Source: Tipula vernalis
Lineage: Eukaryota > Arthropoda > Insecta > Diptera > Tipulidae
Direction: 5' to 3'
Assembly: GCA_958295665.1 (NCBI GenBank)
Contig: OY282560.1
Coordinates: forward strand, 101,471,930 to 101,535,929
Length of the DNA: 64,000 nucleotides
This document shows positions 1 to 10,089 of the stretch, piece after piece (position 1 is the stretch's first letter; each line of letters starts with the position of its first letter). The translations under genes were made by a program, and so were the position numbers. Below the pieces are notes generated by a model. The model was not told the origin of the DNA. It made no database searches and was given only the letters and a program-made list of their open reading frames with translations.

Positions 1-1
1 A

Positions 2-2016
2 AATGAATTTATAAAAGAAATATTTACTCATGGCCAACGAAGAAAAATGCAAAATAAAGGCAAACGAGTGAAATGGGAAGTTAATGACATATCACAAGCC
101 ATTGCTATATATGCTAGTGGCCCAAAGGCGTACCGTATGTTATTGAAAAAAAAAAAATATCCATTTCCAGCCGTATCAACTCTCAGAATATGGGCTGGAA
201 AAATTGATATAAATCCTGGATACTTAGGTGTAGTTTTTAGTTTGATGCAAAATGCCGATCTAACTAAGTACCAAAGAGTTTGCGTATTAATGGCGGACGA
301 GATGAAAATACAAAAATCCTACGAATATGATCAAAAAAGTGATACGGTACTCCCTCCTGCAAATTATGTACAAGTGATAATGGCTCGTGGAATTTTCGAA
401 AACTGGAAGCAACCTGTGTTCTACGGTTTTGATAGTAAACTAACTAAAATTATGATTGAAAAAATTATTACAAAGCTAAATTCTATTGATTATCATGTTG
501 TGGGTATAGTTACTGATTTAGGAGGGGGGCAACAGGGGATTATGGAACAAAATGGGGGTAACAGAAAACAAACCATACTTTGTGAACCCTTGCAATGACC
601 TGACCAGAAGAAAATTTATATATTTAGTGACACCCCACATTTAGTTAAACTCTTCCGAAATCATTTTTTAGATTCTGGTATTTTACTAAACGACAAGTTT
701 TTAACTAAAGATCCTCTAGTAGAGTTATTAAAGCATCAATCTAAATTAGACTTAAAAATTGCTAGCCGATTAACAGATAGTCATTTGAATGTTAAGTGCG
801 GTAAACGAAAAAAAGTAAAATTAGCAACGCAATTATTTTCTCACACTAACTCGTCAGCATTAAACAGATTGGGTTGTTTGGGTATAGCAAAACCTGAAAA
901 CTGGAATGAATTAGCAATTCTTCTGAAACAAGTAAATTTGAATTATAAAATACAGTTTTATATAATTATGTACTTATTTATATTTATAATAATGATTTAT
1001 TTTTTATTTTTAATTAGGTGAACGACTGGTTTGATCTTTTTAATTCTAAAGTATCTCGAATTGATTCTCGTCCAAGAATGGCAGCTTTTGGTTTGGCAAG
1101 AAACGAACATGATACGATATTAAATGATATGGAACATTTAGTCAAAAACATGCGAATTGGTAAAAATAAGTCAATGTTACCATTTCAAAAAGGGATAATC
1201 GGTAGCATTAATGCATTAAAGTTATTGTTCAATGACCTACAAAACGAATATGAAACTAAATATTTATTAACTTACCGTATAAACCAGGATCTATTAGAAA
1301 TGTTTTTTGGGGTTATGAGAGCTAAAGGCGGTCTGTATGATCATCCGACCGGATTGCAATTTAAATATCGTCTTCGAAGCTTTATATTAGGAAAAAATGA
1401 AAGCATCGTCTCAACTTCGTCCAATTTGGAGTATGACAATACTAACCTTATTAAAATGGAGCTAGATGAGTCACTAAGGCAACCTACTAATCAAATTGAG
1501 TACCTAGATGAGTTGGAAGAATTAACTGAAAACGTCTTAACATCGAATTTATTGGCATACCTCACAGAAGACAGCTTAATAACATCGGCTGAGTCGACGC
1601 ACGGCTTGATTGATTTAGAATACGACGGTCTAGAATATTTAGCGGGTTATATTATTCATCGACTAAAGTACAAAACTCCTACTATAATTGAAAAATACTG
1701 TGAAATAGAGCCTAGTGGCAGTTTCACATGGACAGATCAAATAAGTGAAGTCTTCTTAAGTAAACCAAATTTAAATTTTATGCAAAAAATCTAGCAATTA
1801 GAAGAAGTATTCAGCGAATATAATTCTCCATCTCTGAAAGTGGGAAGAAATTATATTAAAACATTAATTTCTATTTCAGCTGAAGTTGATTTGGAAAACG
1901 AAATAAAACAATTATTTTTTCGTTGTAAAATGTTTTTTAAAATTCGTATATTAAATTGCAATTTAATTCAAAATGTAAATTCGAGAAAAAGGAAACTTAA
2001 TAAAACAATAAATTAA
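2..2016 (+). pseudogene. P-element-like (THAP9-type) transposase, 5' end outside the window
   Basis: This is a cut-and-paste DNA transposase of the P-element/THAP9 family. Frame 2 is open from the window edge, so the N-terminal THAP DNA-binding domain would lie to the left. Family blocks seen in order are an RVKW-D-IS helix region, a first catalytic block with MADEM (about 290-304), WKQPVFYGFD, a VVGIVTDLGG second-Asp block, FSDTPHLVKLFRN, and a C-terminal NQDLLEMFFG block holding the third acidic residue (about 1285-1311). The product then ends in a basic RCKMFFKIR tail. An 86-bp phase-0 intron is retained. Damage is slight: a frame change in the G-run at 524-529, a compensating change near 597, and an in-frame TAG at 1792-1794, with the natural-looking stop at 2014-2016. 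The family call is firm from the motifs. Whether the breaks are real or homopolymer errors is open. Confidence 0.88.
932..1017 (+). other. Spliceosomal intron inside the P-like transposase
   Basis: The donor AA|GTAAAT and acceptor TTAATTAG|GTG bound an 86-bp, very AT-rich segment. The upstream exon ends on a codon boundary and the downstream exon resumes in phase 0 with VNDWFDLFNS, a conserved P-family stretch. Removal joins two frames that are otherwise offset. P elements are known to carry introns in the transposase gene. The splice call here is inferred from sequence. Confidence 0.75.
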
Positions 2017-2883
2017 AACTATGAAAGATTTTTGTTCTTCAAATTTTATTAGATCTGCAACAAAAATATTATTTCAATGTTAATTCGTATACCATAAAAA
2101 AAATTTACCATGTGAATGACGTATGTGCGCAAAGGAAGACGAATATTAAACACGGGAATGTCATACCATTATTTCTTTATACCTTGGGCGCAAACTATAA
2201 AAAATTAATTCAAATTGGAGCTTGGTTTACACAGAACTATTTTTTCATTTCATTTGTTTTCACGGAAACAGAATCGACCCCCTGAGGTAAATTCTCGTTC
2301 TATGAAAAAACCTATTGAAAAAAAATGTTTCCATTTTGTTTCCATTTTTAACATTTCACATAACGACAATAAGCGATTCTCGTTGTCCAAAAGAAAAAGA
2401 ATCGTGAAAAAAATGCTGAATAAGTTGTTTTCGTTGTAAGCTACACTGTAAACACACATTTTATCGAGTTTCATATAGATTTCCGCTAGATGATACAGCA
2501 AATGGTTTAGATATTAGCTAAATAACTGATAAAGTAGATTTAGTTAATTCGTTTTCTCCATTGCCTGTCAAAATATAAAATAAATTATAAAAATGAACAA
2601 ATTATTTTTAAAAATTAACTAAATTAATTATGTGGAAGATTTTCTTAAATAAACGGAATAGATTTTAATAGATTTATTTATTAGTTAAGTTTAAAGTGAA
2701 TCATATTATAGTTTCAATGCACAATTATTGCTAAAAATACAAATTTAGTTTTTATAGAATTTTATTTCTTTATTTATGATGTTCTCACCGCCAAAATGGT
2801 CGGTTTTCCTTCTCAAGGAACATGAATCGGAAATGTGTATTTGCACTGAAAATACTTTTCATTAATACTTTTTACGGAACGAG
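2017..2883. other. AT-rich stretch without a recognisable gene
   Basis: This follows the P-like transposase and may include its 3' untranslated and terminal region. No 31-bp-type P terminal repeat could be paired, because the other end lies outside the window. Short open frames on both strands overlap in low-complexity sequence and show no family resemblance. Confidence 0.5.
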
Positions 2884-3015
2884 AATTGGGGAAATGGGAT
2901 TCTAAAATGATTTTTGGGTAAAGTTCTGGAATGTGGCCAATAAGGTGGAACTTCGCTGTTTCTTGACCGATTATGATGAAATTTGACATGGGTGATGGAA
3001 ATGGGATTCTATCTC
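2884..3015 (-). repeat. 108-bp satellite family, about 1.2 units, minus orientation
   Basis: The core words AAATGGGATTCTA and CCGATTATGATGAAATTTGA recur, with AAATGGGATTCT appearing twice about 107 bp apart. This is the reverse complement of the tandem array at 4961-5263. The same family appears near 11.7-12.3, 36.3-36.5 and 54.3-54.6 kb. Confidence 0.8.
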
Positions 3016-3780
3016 TTCTTCACACTAATACAGAGACAAATATTCCTTGACTGAGAAGGATTTTTGTTTCATTCGCCCATCCAGCAAATGTATATTTTGT
3101 CTTTCTTTAAATTTATTATTAGTCAATTCAGTCAAGTGGAATAGCACCTTAACATTGTAATTTTATCTGACATTGTATTATATTACCAATTCCCAAAATT
3201 AGCATTCGATTTTTTTTTGTGGTACCTGCATAGCTGTCTAAATATTATCATGGAATTTGCAGTTATTTTTTGGAAATTAACATTGTGAAAATCGGCATTT
3301 ATTTCTAAAAGTCATGGCATTAAATAATATCAACTTCAAAATTTTTAAAATGATGTAGTATGTGTAAAAAATTTCGTAGTTTCGTAAATTTTACATGGTC
3401 TAAATTATTTCCCCTAAATAAGCAAGAAATATCGAAAATAAATACCCTCACAGGCTACTTATTTTTGTAAATTCTTGAGCTTATGGTTATTGCTGGATTT
3501 AAATTTTTTTCTGTGATTACTAGTGATTTTACGAAGAAGATTTTTAAAGATTACGAAATTGCCTTCTCTTAATGTTTTTATTTTGGGCTTAATTTTCACA
3601 AAAAAAATACAGGCTTAGCTTACAACAAGTTTAAATGAAAACATTTCAATTAAATTTTTATAATAAAATATTTGAAAAATGTATGTAATAATTAAAATAA
3701 AAATTGCATATGTACCACTTCATACAAAAGATATGAACAATATTTTGACGTTTGATTTGTTTCCTTAACACAAAAAATTA
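3016..3780. other. AT-rich intergenic sequence
   Basis: No coding, RNA or repeat structure could be recognised here. It could hold promoter sequence for the BTB gene that follows, but no specific element stands out. Confidence 0.4.
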
Positions 3781-3807
3781 CAATGAAGTTGTCTAGTATT
3801 CAATCTG

Positions 3808-4799
3808 TTGTTGTTGAAAATTTACCAAATGAATACAGCAGACGTTTCGTCTGCACAACAAACACATTTTTCGCCTTCATGTTGCAAACGAATGACTTTG
3901 TCAAAAAGGAAATTGCCAAGAACTGTCATAGATATGGAAGATATAACCAAACAACTTTTCAACAACGAATTCATGTCCGACATTCAGTTTCTTGTCGAGG
4001 GAAAGACAATGTTTGCCCATTCTTGGGAGCTCATGAAGCGTAGTATGGTTGTTTGTCAGCAATTTAGAGAGCCACTAGGAGATAACAAGTTAATAACAAT
4101 TGATGATACTTCGCATGAAGTGTTTTATGAATTTTTGTGGTTTATTACACAGATAATTGCGACGTTAAGGAGCCAATGTGCCCTGACATGTTAAAATTAG
4201 CTGTGAGATATAGAATTGGAAAATATTGTGTTGAATTTGTTTACAACCCCCGGTACCGACTTGAATTCAGTGTGGAGAATAAATATGAATTGTACTTGAT
4301 TTATGCCTTCCATAGGACAATTAGTAGTCTGAGCACACAAATTGTGCTGAAAGGACAGTGTACAAATGCAAGCTGGATAGCACAACCTCATTCGGAATTT
4401 GATAAAACATGGGAACGTCAAAAACCAGCACCAAATCAGAAATGGATATCAAAATTTACAGTTTTGGCCAATTTAATTATGCACGGGTTACCAGGCTTTA
4501 GTGATTTTGAAATGCAAATTTTAGGAACAAATCTACCAACAAGCACTGCTAAAAGAGGTTTAATCTTTAATTTCGAAGATTCGCAAAGATGTTCGAATAT
4601 AATCAGCCTGGGCGAAACCTTAAAACTAAAACCGAATGTAGACTACACGGTCGAAATCAAATACAGAGATGCAGAGAATTATGTTTTTTGTCGAAAACCT
4701 AACGTTAATTTTATCGTCACTGGGCCATCAGAATTAATTAAATTTACGGAAACGAGCGATAATTGTTTTGAAATGATCGTAAAATTGGTAACCGACTAA
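3808..4799 (+). pseudogene. BTB-domain protein with a PHR-like C-terminal region, one frameshift
   Basis: An intronless reading frame with a BTB/POZ fold. The first frame contains MEDITKQLFNNEFMSDIQFLV, the usual BTB entry, then VEGKTMFAHSWELMKR and an FYEFL helix. Near 4125-4140 the frame shifts by one, and the second frame carries YTDNCDV and DMLKLAVRYRIGKYCVEFV, the end of BTB, followed by a BACK-like helix region. The last 120 residues (LIFNFEDSQRCSNIISLGE, VDYTVEIKYRD) resemble the beta-sandwich PHR domain of BTBD-type substrate adaptors for Cul3 ubiquitin ligases. That last resemblance is weaker. The lack of introns plus a frameshift fits a decaying retrocopy or a lineage-specific duplicate. 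A sequencing error in an otherwise live gene is the alternative. The start codon is uncertain because several in-frame starts precede the BTB core. Confidence 0.65.
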
Positions 4800-4960
4800 A
4801 ACTCGCCGTAATAGAATGTAGTACATCCCCTTTTTTTCTTAAATCAAATATGATTTATTGAATTTTTTGTATTTTGTTTGTTTATTTATCTCCAAAAAAT
4901 GCTTGCTCCTTGCAATGCGAAAATTCTCGTGACGAAACCTTATGATTTCCTATCACAACA

Positions 4961-5263
4961 TAAAAATCATTTTAAAATCCCATTACCACCGCTCATGTCA
5001 AATTTCATCATAATCGGTCAAAAAACAGCGAAGTTCCACCTTAATTGGCCACATTCCAGAACTATGTCAAAAAATCATTTTCGAATCCCATTTCCACCGC
5101 TCATGTCAAATTTCATCATAATCGGTCAAGAAACAGCAAAGTTCCATCTTAATGGGCCACATTCCAGAACTTTACCCAAAAATCATTTTAGAATCCCATT
5201 TCCATCGCCCATGTCAAATTTCACCATAATCGATCAAGAAACAGCGAAGTTCCACCTTAATTG
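4961..5263 (+). repeat. Tandem array, 2.8 units of a 108-bp repeat
   Basis: The word ATCATTTT followed by a variable base and GAATCCC or AAATCCC starts at 4966, 5074 and 5182, giving a period of exactly 108 bp. Each unit carries CATGTCAAATTTCA, ATAATCGGTCAA and CACATTCCAGAACT. Because 108 is divisible by three and one frame lacks stops, the array yields an open frame of repeating 36-residue blocks. I read that frame as an artefact. Confidence 0.92.
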
Positions 5264-5660
5264 TTTCTTAATTACAAAACGTACACTAGCATAAATTTAG
5301 TGTACAAATGATCTTATCTACAATAGAGGAAAATTACATTCACCAATGAGCTATGGGAAATGTCCACATTGACCGGAAAATGTACGAAATATGAGTATTT
5401 TGTTCCATTTATACGCACATTTACCACTCACTTTGGGGAATGTGTACATTTACCGGTAAATGTGTACATTCTCCTATTTTGTACATTAGCCGTAACATAT
5501 ACATACATACCTATTCCAGATATTTTCCCTCAATTTACTTGTTACCGATATTTCGAACGATCGTTGAACGATATTTCTGGTTTAGTTTTTGAGAACACGC
5601 AACTTTTTCCTACTTCGAGAAAGTGAAGGCTTGACGGTTTAAACAGCAATAAATCAAACC
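5264..5660. other. Unassigned sequence between satellite and piggyBac relic
   Basis: A TGTACATTTACCGGTAAATG-like word recurs between about 5360 and 5480, giving a weak local repeat. No gene was recognised. Confidence 0.35.
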
Positions 5661-5669
5661 ACTCAATTA

Positions 5670-6030
5670 CTGGCTATCTAAAAAATCATCCCAGATACAT
5701 TGGTGAATATTATTGTGGCTGAGATCAATCAAAAGATCGGCAGTTTTATACAACAAATAGCAGAAAAACAGTGAAATTGGTACGATACCAATTCGGTGGA
5801 AATCTATGCTCTGATCGGCATTTTAATTTACACTGTTCTTCATAAGCATCATTTCAGCATTAACAACCGTTCATTTTATAGAGCTACAATGTCCCTTGAA
5901 ATACTGCAGCAATTGTTAAGATTTTTACGGCTGGATAATTATCAAACGAGACAGGAGCGACTAAAAAGGAGGGCTAAACAAGGAAAGGAGGGGTAGACAC
6001 CCTTGATAAACTAGCAAGAACCTGTATTTG
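5670..6030 (+). pseudogene. Internally deleted piggyBac transposase relic
   Basis: One frame gives an N-terminal piggyBac block: VNIIVAEINQKI, one TGA, then SVEIYALIGILIYT and FYRATMSLEILQQLLRFLRLD with NYQTRQER. These match the conserved start of the piggyBac DDD catalytic core. Directly after this, at about 5980-6030 and in another frame, comes KGGVDTLDKLARTC. That is the C-terminal GGVD block, which normally lies several hundred residues downstream. The centre of the gene, with most catalytic aspartates, is therefore missing. Terminal repeats and TTAA sites were not identified. The element cannot encode an active transposase. Confidence 0.75.
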
Positions 6031-6429
6031 CAAAACAAGTATTGGTACTAGTATAGATAAAAAACAGCGGAACTAAAATAAGCATACAATTTTGTGAAAC
6101 CAAAACGTTACCACTCAATTAGAAATCATGACAATGAAGCCAAAGTTTTCAATTATTCTAAAAACACTAAGCTGAAGGATATGGAATATATTTGTTTTAA
6201 AGTGGGAATATTTGAAGAATTCTTAGAACAAGCTCTAAGTTCAGTTATTGGCCAACAAGAGTATTCATTAGAAATTTCGTTCATCGACATTTTCGTACAC
6301 CAGCGGAGTAACTCGTTTAAAAATGTGGACATTTGCTGTACCAGTCAATATAAAATTGAAAATTATGTAGAAATTTATTTAATTAATCTAACGAGAATTT
6401 GTTGAATGACCCCATTTTATCAAAATTAG

Positions 6430-6800
6430 AACAGCACTTTGCACAATAATAATTCTGTAACCAACGTAGGATTATTTTTGAAACGTTTTTCTTCTTGAAG
6501 AAATCTCGACATGGGCTGGTTTTCTGATTTACCTAATTTTACTCATTCTATTAGTGCCAAAATCACTTCATAAGAACCATCTGGCAGTCGCTTACAGCCT
6601 TGCTTAAACAATTCTTCACATACTGTGCTTGTTCTAATGTTAGTTGTTTAGATGATTCATTTCCTAAATTTCCCAAAATTTTTGTAAACCGCTGTCTAAC
6701 GCTGCTTCTGATTGTGTTACCATGCTGTATTGAATTTCTCATTCATTATAATGATCAACACATTCCGTATCAGAGCGTAAGCCGAGCGTGGCGGGTGGTA
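6430..6800 (-). pseudogene. BEL/Pao retrotransposon fragment, start of the reverse-transcriptase region
   Basis: On the minus strand, LQKFWEI, then CKRLPDGSYEVILAL, then LGKSENQPMSRFLQEEKRF can be read with several stops. These follow the order of the protease-RT junction in BEL/Pao polyproteins (FWEIEE, LPDGRY, LG-S---A--RFL--E-R). The fragment lies on the wrong side of the integrase fragment next to it. It is therefore either a second truncated BEL copy or a rearranged piece of the same one. No catalytic RT motif remains. Confidence 0.55.
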
Positions 6801-6829
6801 TACTCGCTTTATTCTCTTCTGCAGATCAT

Positions 6830-7690
6830 ATTCTCTTATAGGTATAGAAATTAACGGTTCACCGATAATGAAATCCGCACAGCGGCCATAGAGTACAGCG
6901 GCCTCGAGTTGAGACATGCTTCGATTTGACTAAGTAGTGTTGAAATTTCCTCATACCGCAAAATAGTCTCTCCTAGAATTCGTTTCAAATGGTACTTGGT
7001 TGATTTTACAGGAGCTGCCAAGTCCCCGAAGTGAGGACTTGCCGGGGCATTAAAATGCCAATTTATGCCATCGTTTGATGTTACATTTAATATTTCCGGC
7101 AAACAAGTTCTGTTGAACTCTTTAGCCGCGTTTTTTTATTCGCTCCGGATAGCTGCTATCGAGACCCTTCATATAAAAAGCGGCTCCCGATAGCGCTCCG
7201 TATAAATTGGTAGAGCCAAATAATTTGTATATGAAGTTTTTGCTAAACAATTGAATTAAAAATGATAGTTTGATGTTAAATAAGTATAGTTTACCAATAA
7301 ATAGCGCGTCAAATTTAAATTTAGGCGTAGAAAAATGACGGCTCTCAATAGCAGCTATCCGGAGCGAATAAAAAAACACTACATTTGATGTAGGCCTTTA
7401 ATTGTTTGTTCGCACCCTTAAATATTGCTATATGTATATATGGATGCATAATCCTTGCCGAGCATTAAATCTTTCTTAAATCGCTAACAACTTCTAAGTG
7501 TACTGCCATTGTTGCCATGCAGACGAAAACTGCGATGTAAGCCTTATAATCCTTTTTACTACGTCCTACTGAAGATTTCAATCGGATAGGGCCGGTATAG
7601 TCAATTACTGTATGAGTAAGAGGCCGAGATGGTGTTCCTCATGGTGAAGGTTATAATAATTTATAAAGCGCTAAAGCACCGATGGTTGGG
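6830..7690 (-). pseudogene. BEL/Pao integrase relic, split by a MITE
   Basis: Reading the minus strand from 7690 down gives VIDYTGPIRLK, then KAYIAVFVCMATMAVHLEVVSDL, a clear BEL/Pao integrase catalytic core. After a gap occupied by a MITE (7131-7376) come EFNRTCLPEILN and GINWHFNAPASPHFGDL, then ILRYEEISTLLSQIEACLNSRPL and, frame-shifted, DFIIGEPL. The codons on either side of the MITE fit together (GANKQLKAYIKC, then AAKEFN), so the MITE inserted into an existing element. Several frameshifts and stops make this a dead copy. It is the same family as the better preserved element at 13.6-18.1 kb. Confidence 0.82.
7131..7376. mobile_element. 246-bp MITE with 33-bp terminal inverted repeats
   Basis: The left end TTTTTTTATTCGCTCCGGAT... 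is matched by the reverse complement of the right end, continuing through AGCTGCTAT and GAGAG, over about 33 bases with one or two mismatches. The interior has no coding sequence. It interrupts the BEL/Pao integrase. A clear target-site duplication was not seen, partly because both ends run into homopolymers. Confidence 0.8.
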
Positions 7691-7734
7691 CTATGATTTT
7701 GATTTTCTTCACCTCCTCCTAAGTATCAAACGAT

Positions 7735-7980
7735 CGTCCCTTGAACGTGGGGTTATCAACATTTTTCAGGCCCCGACCACCATGTGAAATCATTTAGTTT
7801 GGCTGACTGTTTCCTATATTTCCGCAACACGATTTCCTACAAACAGTTTCTATTTTGCAGGCTGCCCTTGAATCCATCCGAGGGCGATAGTTGAGTCTGT
7901 GTATGCACGTACTGTTGATAATGTTTCCAATGACTGTTGTACATTCTTCATTAGTCTTTTTAACAAAACCGCTCAAAACC
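7735..7980 (-). pseudogene. BEL/Pao RNase H relic
   Basis: The minus strand reads RAYTDSTIALGWIQGQPAK, a stop, KLFVGNRVAEI, then FHMVVGA. This is the typical BEL/Pao RNase H segment (YTDS--AL-WI, F--NRV--I, W-HV). Three in-frame stops are present. Almost nothing of the RT domain lies between this and the protease fragment at 8074-8290, so the RT was deleted. Confidence 0.72.
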
Positions 7981-8073
7981 GTTAATTTAGGTTCTTAGGT
8001 ATTTAGGTTCTTAGTTAATTTAGGTAACACGTGCGCATTGATTTGAAGTTCAAAACTAGAGGCGAATTGTGGT

Positions 8074-8290
8074 TTAATTATTGATATATGCAGTTTTCTT
8101 ATTTGAGGTTAATCTGCTTTCCCCGATTCCTGATATTTTTACGTTTGTCTTCAGCTTTCTAAGTCTTAGCCTCTGTGTTGTGTTTTGAGAAGCTCTTTCG
8201 ATAAAAAATCTAGCAAAATCTTCCCTACCATTGTTCAATTTTATTTTTACTAGTGCAGTTGCCAGCAATCCGAAGTTTTGTAATTTCTTG
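8074..8290 (-). pseudogene. BEL/Pao aspartic protease relic
   Basis: The frame LATALVKIKLNNGREDFARF is followed by IERASQNT, TQRLRLRKLK and ISGIGES. It matches the BEL/Pao protease scaffold (LLATA-V-I, then LLD-GSQ-SFI, then L-L, then I-G-G). The catalytic Asp-Ser/Thr-Gly triad is degraded: the site now reads IERASQ. No activity is expected. Confidence 0.6.
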
Positions 8291-8439
8291 CTGCGCTAGG
8301 ACAGGTGTGTGTTGATGTAGTAAAGTATTATGTAAAGCTTTTCACGTATTATTTTGTATTTTTGATTCGCATCGATAATCGCATCGATTCGCAACTCGTT
8401 CCTCTATTTTGTTCAATGCTTTTTAAAGTTGACGCAATT

Positions 8440-9129
8440 CAAATGATCCGCTTTACAATACCTACAAAAATTTTGAACGGTATTGTGGAAAGTGTTTGAT
8501 GTATAATTTGCATTTTTTGGTATGTGATTTGGTCTGTTGGGTCCATAAGAACCTCCCTCTCGTTTGAATTTACTATTGTTGCTGCCAATCATTTTTAGTG
8601 ATTGGAATCGTGTTTCCAGAAGAGAAAAAAATTCATTTAGCGACTGAATCTATTTTGGCTCGTCTAATTTCTGCTCAAATAATTTATGAGTTTCAGCATC
8701 TGATTTCGGTAGCAACAGTACCAATAACAAAGGAACCCATGATGTTGCGTTGACCCCTAAATTTGCAATACCTTGCAAAGTTTCTCTTACCGCATCGACC
8801 AGTTTCCTTAGTGGTGCTGCGGATTCGGTTTGACTTGGCGGTATACACATAAGTATTTTATGTGTGGAGATCAATAAACGCTTATTGTTGTATCGATGTT
8901 GTAATGTTTCCCACGCTGCCATGTAATTATCTCCAGTGATGTTAAATGCGTTTAATAAACTAGCTACATTTGGCAGATCCTTGTTATTATGCACAACCTG
9001 AGTGAATATATCATTGAATGTTATCCATTGTAGATAATTGCCATTAAACATTGGGATATCTATTTTTGGTAGTTGGATTTGTGGTGTTAACAGCACCGAT
9101 GCGGGTTTTCCTTGTTGTAGGTATTCCAA
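8440..9129 (-). pseudogene. BEL/Pao gag relic (DUF1759 type)
   Basis: A 159-codon open stretch (9129 to 8650) contains LPKIDIPMFNGNYLQWITFNDIF, then LLNAFNITGDNYMAAWETL and RYNNKRLLISTHK, the standard DUF1759 gag region of BEL/Pao elements. Further along, near 8450-8520, a degenerate zinc knuckle reads FCRYCKADHLNC, where the family has CYRC--DH---C. Coding order on the minus strand is gag, protease, RNase H, integrase, as expected for BEL/Pao apart from the lost RT. LTRs were not identified. Confidence 0.78.
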
Positions 9130-9324
9130 CTTATCTTCTATTTATGCTACCATACCGTCATCAATATATTGGGTATCATTTGGATTTTTACAAACAGCTT
9201 CTGGATGTGCTGCCGATAAACTTGCCCATTTTTTTTTTTTTAAATTTTGTAGTTTTTGTTTCTGATACGATTTCGTACTAATCTCACATCCTTTTGAACA
9301 ACTTTAACCAGTTACAAAACCAAT

Positions 9325-9995
9325 TATCTGTGCAGATTTTTTAAAAAATTTTAATATACTCGTTGATCTTAAAAACAAAAAGTTAATAGACTCAGAAACT
9401 AAACTTAAAACCTCGTGTTCTATTAAACACATCTCAGACAACGAAGAAGTGAATATAACCACGTTAATTAACGACAATTCTTTGACAAATGATAAATATC
9501 TTCGACTCTTAACAGAATTTCACGATCTGAAATTCCTAATTACAAACATTCAAATTCACACGCAAACGTTTTCCATTTTATTGAGCAAAGGGTCCTCCTG
9601 TCTTCGCGAAAGCTCGTCTGTTGACCCCGGAAAAGTATGATTTAGCAAAAAAAGAGTTTGAATATATGGTTAAGGAAGGGATATGTCGACCATCAAAGTC
9701 TCCATGGGTAAGTCCTTTACACATGGTGCCTAAAAAGGACGGTGATTGGCGTCCGTGTGGCGATTATCGGCGTCTCAATGCCCTAACTGTACCCGATCAA
9801 TATCCAGTGCCTAGCATACAGGATTTTACTATGTACAATACCTTGAAAATTGCAAGGTACTTTCCAAAATCGATCTCACACGCGCATTTCATCAAATACC
9901 GGTTCATCAGTTCGATATTCCAAAAACTGCAATAATTACACCCTTCGGTCTGTATGAATTTACAGTAATGACATTCGGACTTAGAAACGCCGGTT
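9325..9995 (+). pseudogene. Ty3/gypsy pol relic, protease end to reverse transcriptase
   Basis: The frame starts with ADFLKNFNILVDLKNKKLID, the usual linker after a gypsy protease, and passes through frame changes to [41 protein letters not shown] and [14 protein letters not shown], ending around FGLYEFTVMTFGLRNAG. These are RT fingers motifs. The palm with the YxDD catalytic pair, the rest of RT and RNase H are absent: the sequence moves to integrase within about 100 bp. The closest relative in the window is the minus-strand gypsy at 37.6-41.8 kb. Confidence 0.82.
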
Positions 9996-10089
9996 GAGTT
10001 AAAAAATTTATTGCGGAATATTAAAACAAGTTTAAAAATTGAATTAATTGATATCCCAGGTACCAAGTCCGTATATTGCGATATATTCC

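Noticed and set aside
2215..2501. Overlapping open frames on both strands
   Set aside because: Low-complexity AT-rich sequence with no motif, and no codon pattern that favours either strand.
4878..5294. 138-codon open frame with repeating 36-residue blocks
   Set aside because: It is the translation of a 108-bp satellite whose period is a multiple of three. Related copies elsewhere have no conserved frame.
6094..6405. 103-codon open frame on the plus strand after the piggyBac relic
   Set aside because: No recognisable family. Length is within chance in this composition, and it lies between transposon relics.
7122..7379. 85-codon minus-strand frame
   Set aside because: It spans the MITE and its two inverted ends. 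It is an accident of the insertion, not a gene.
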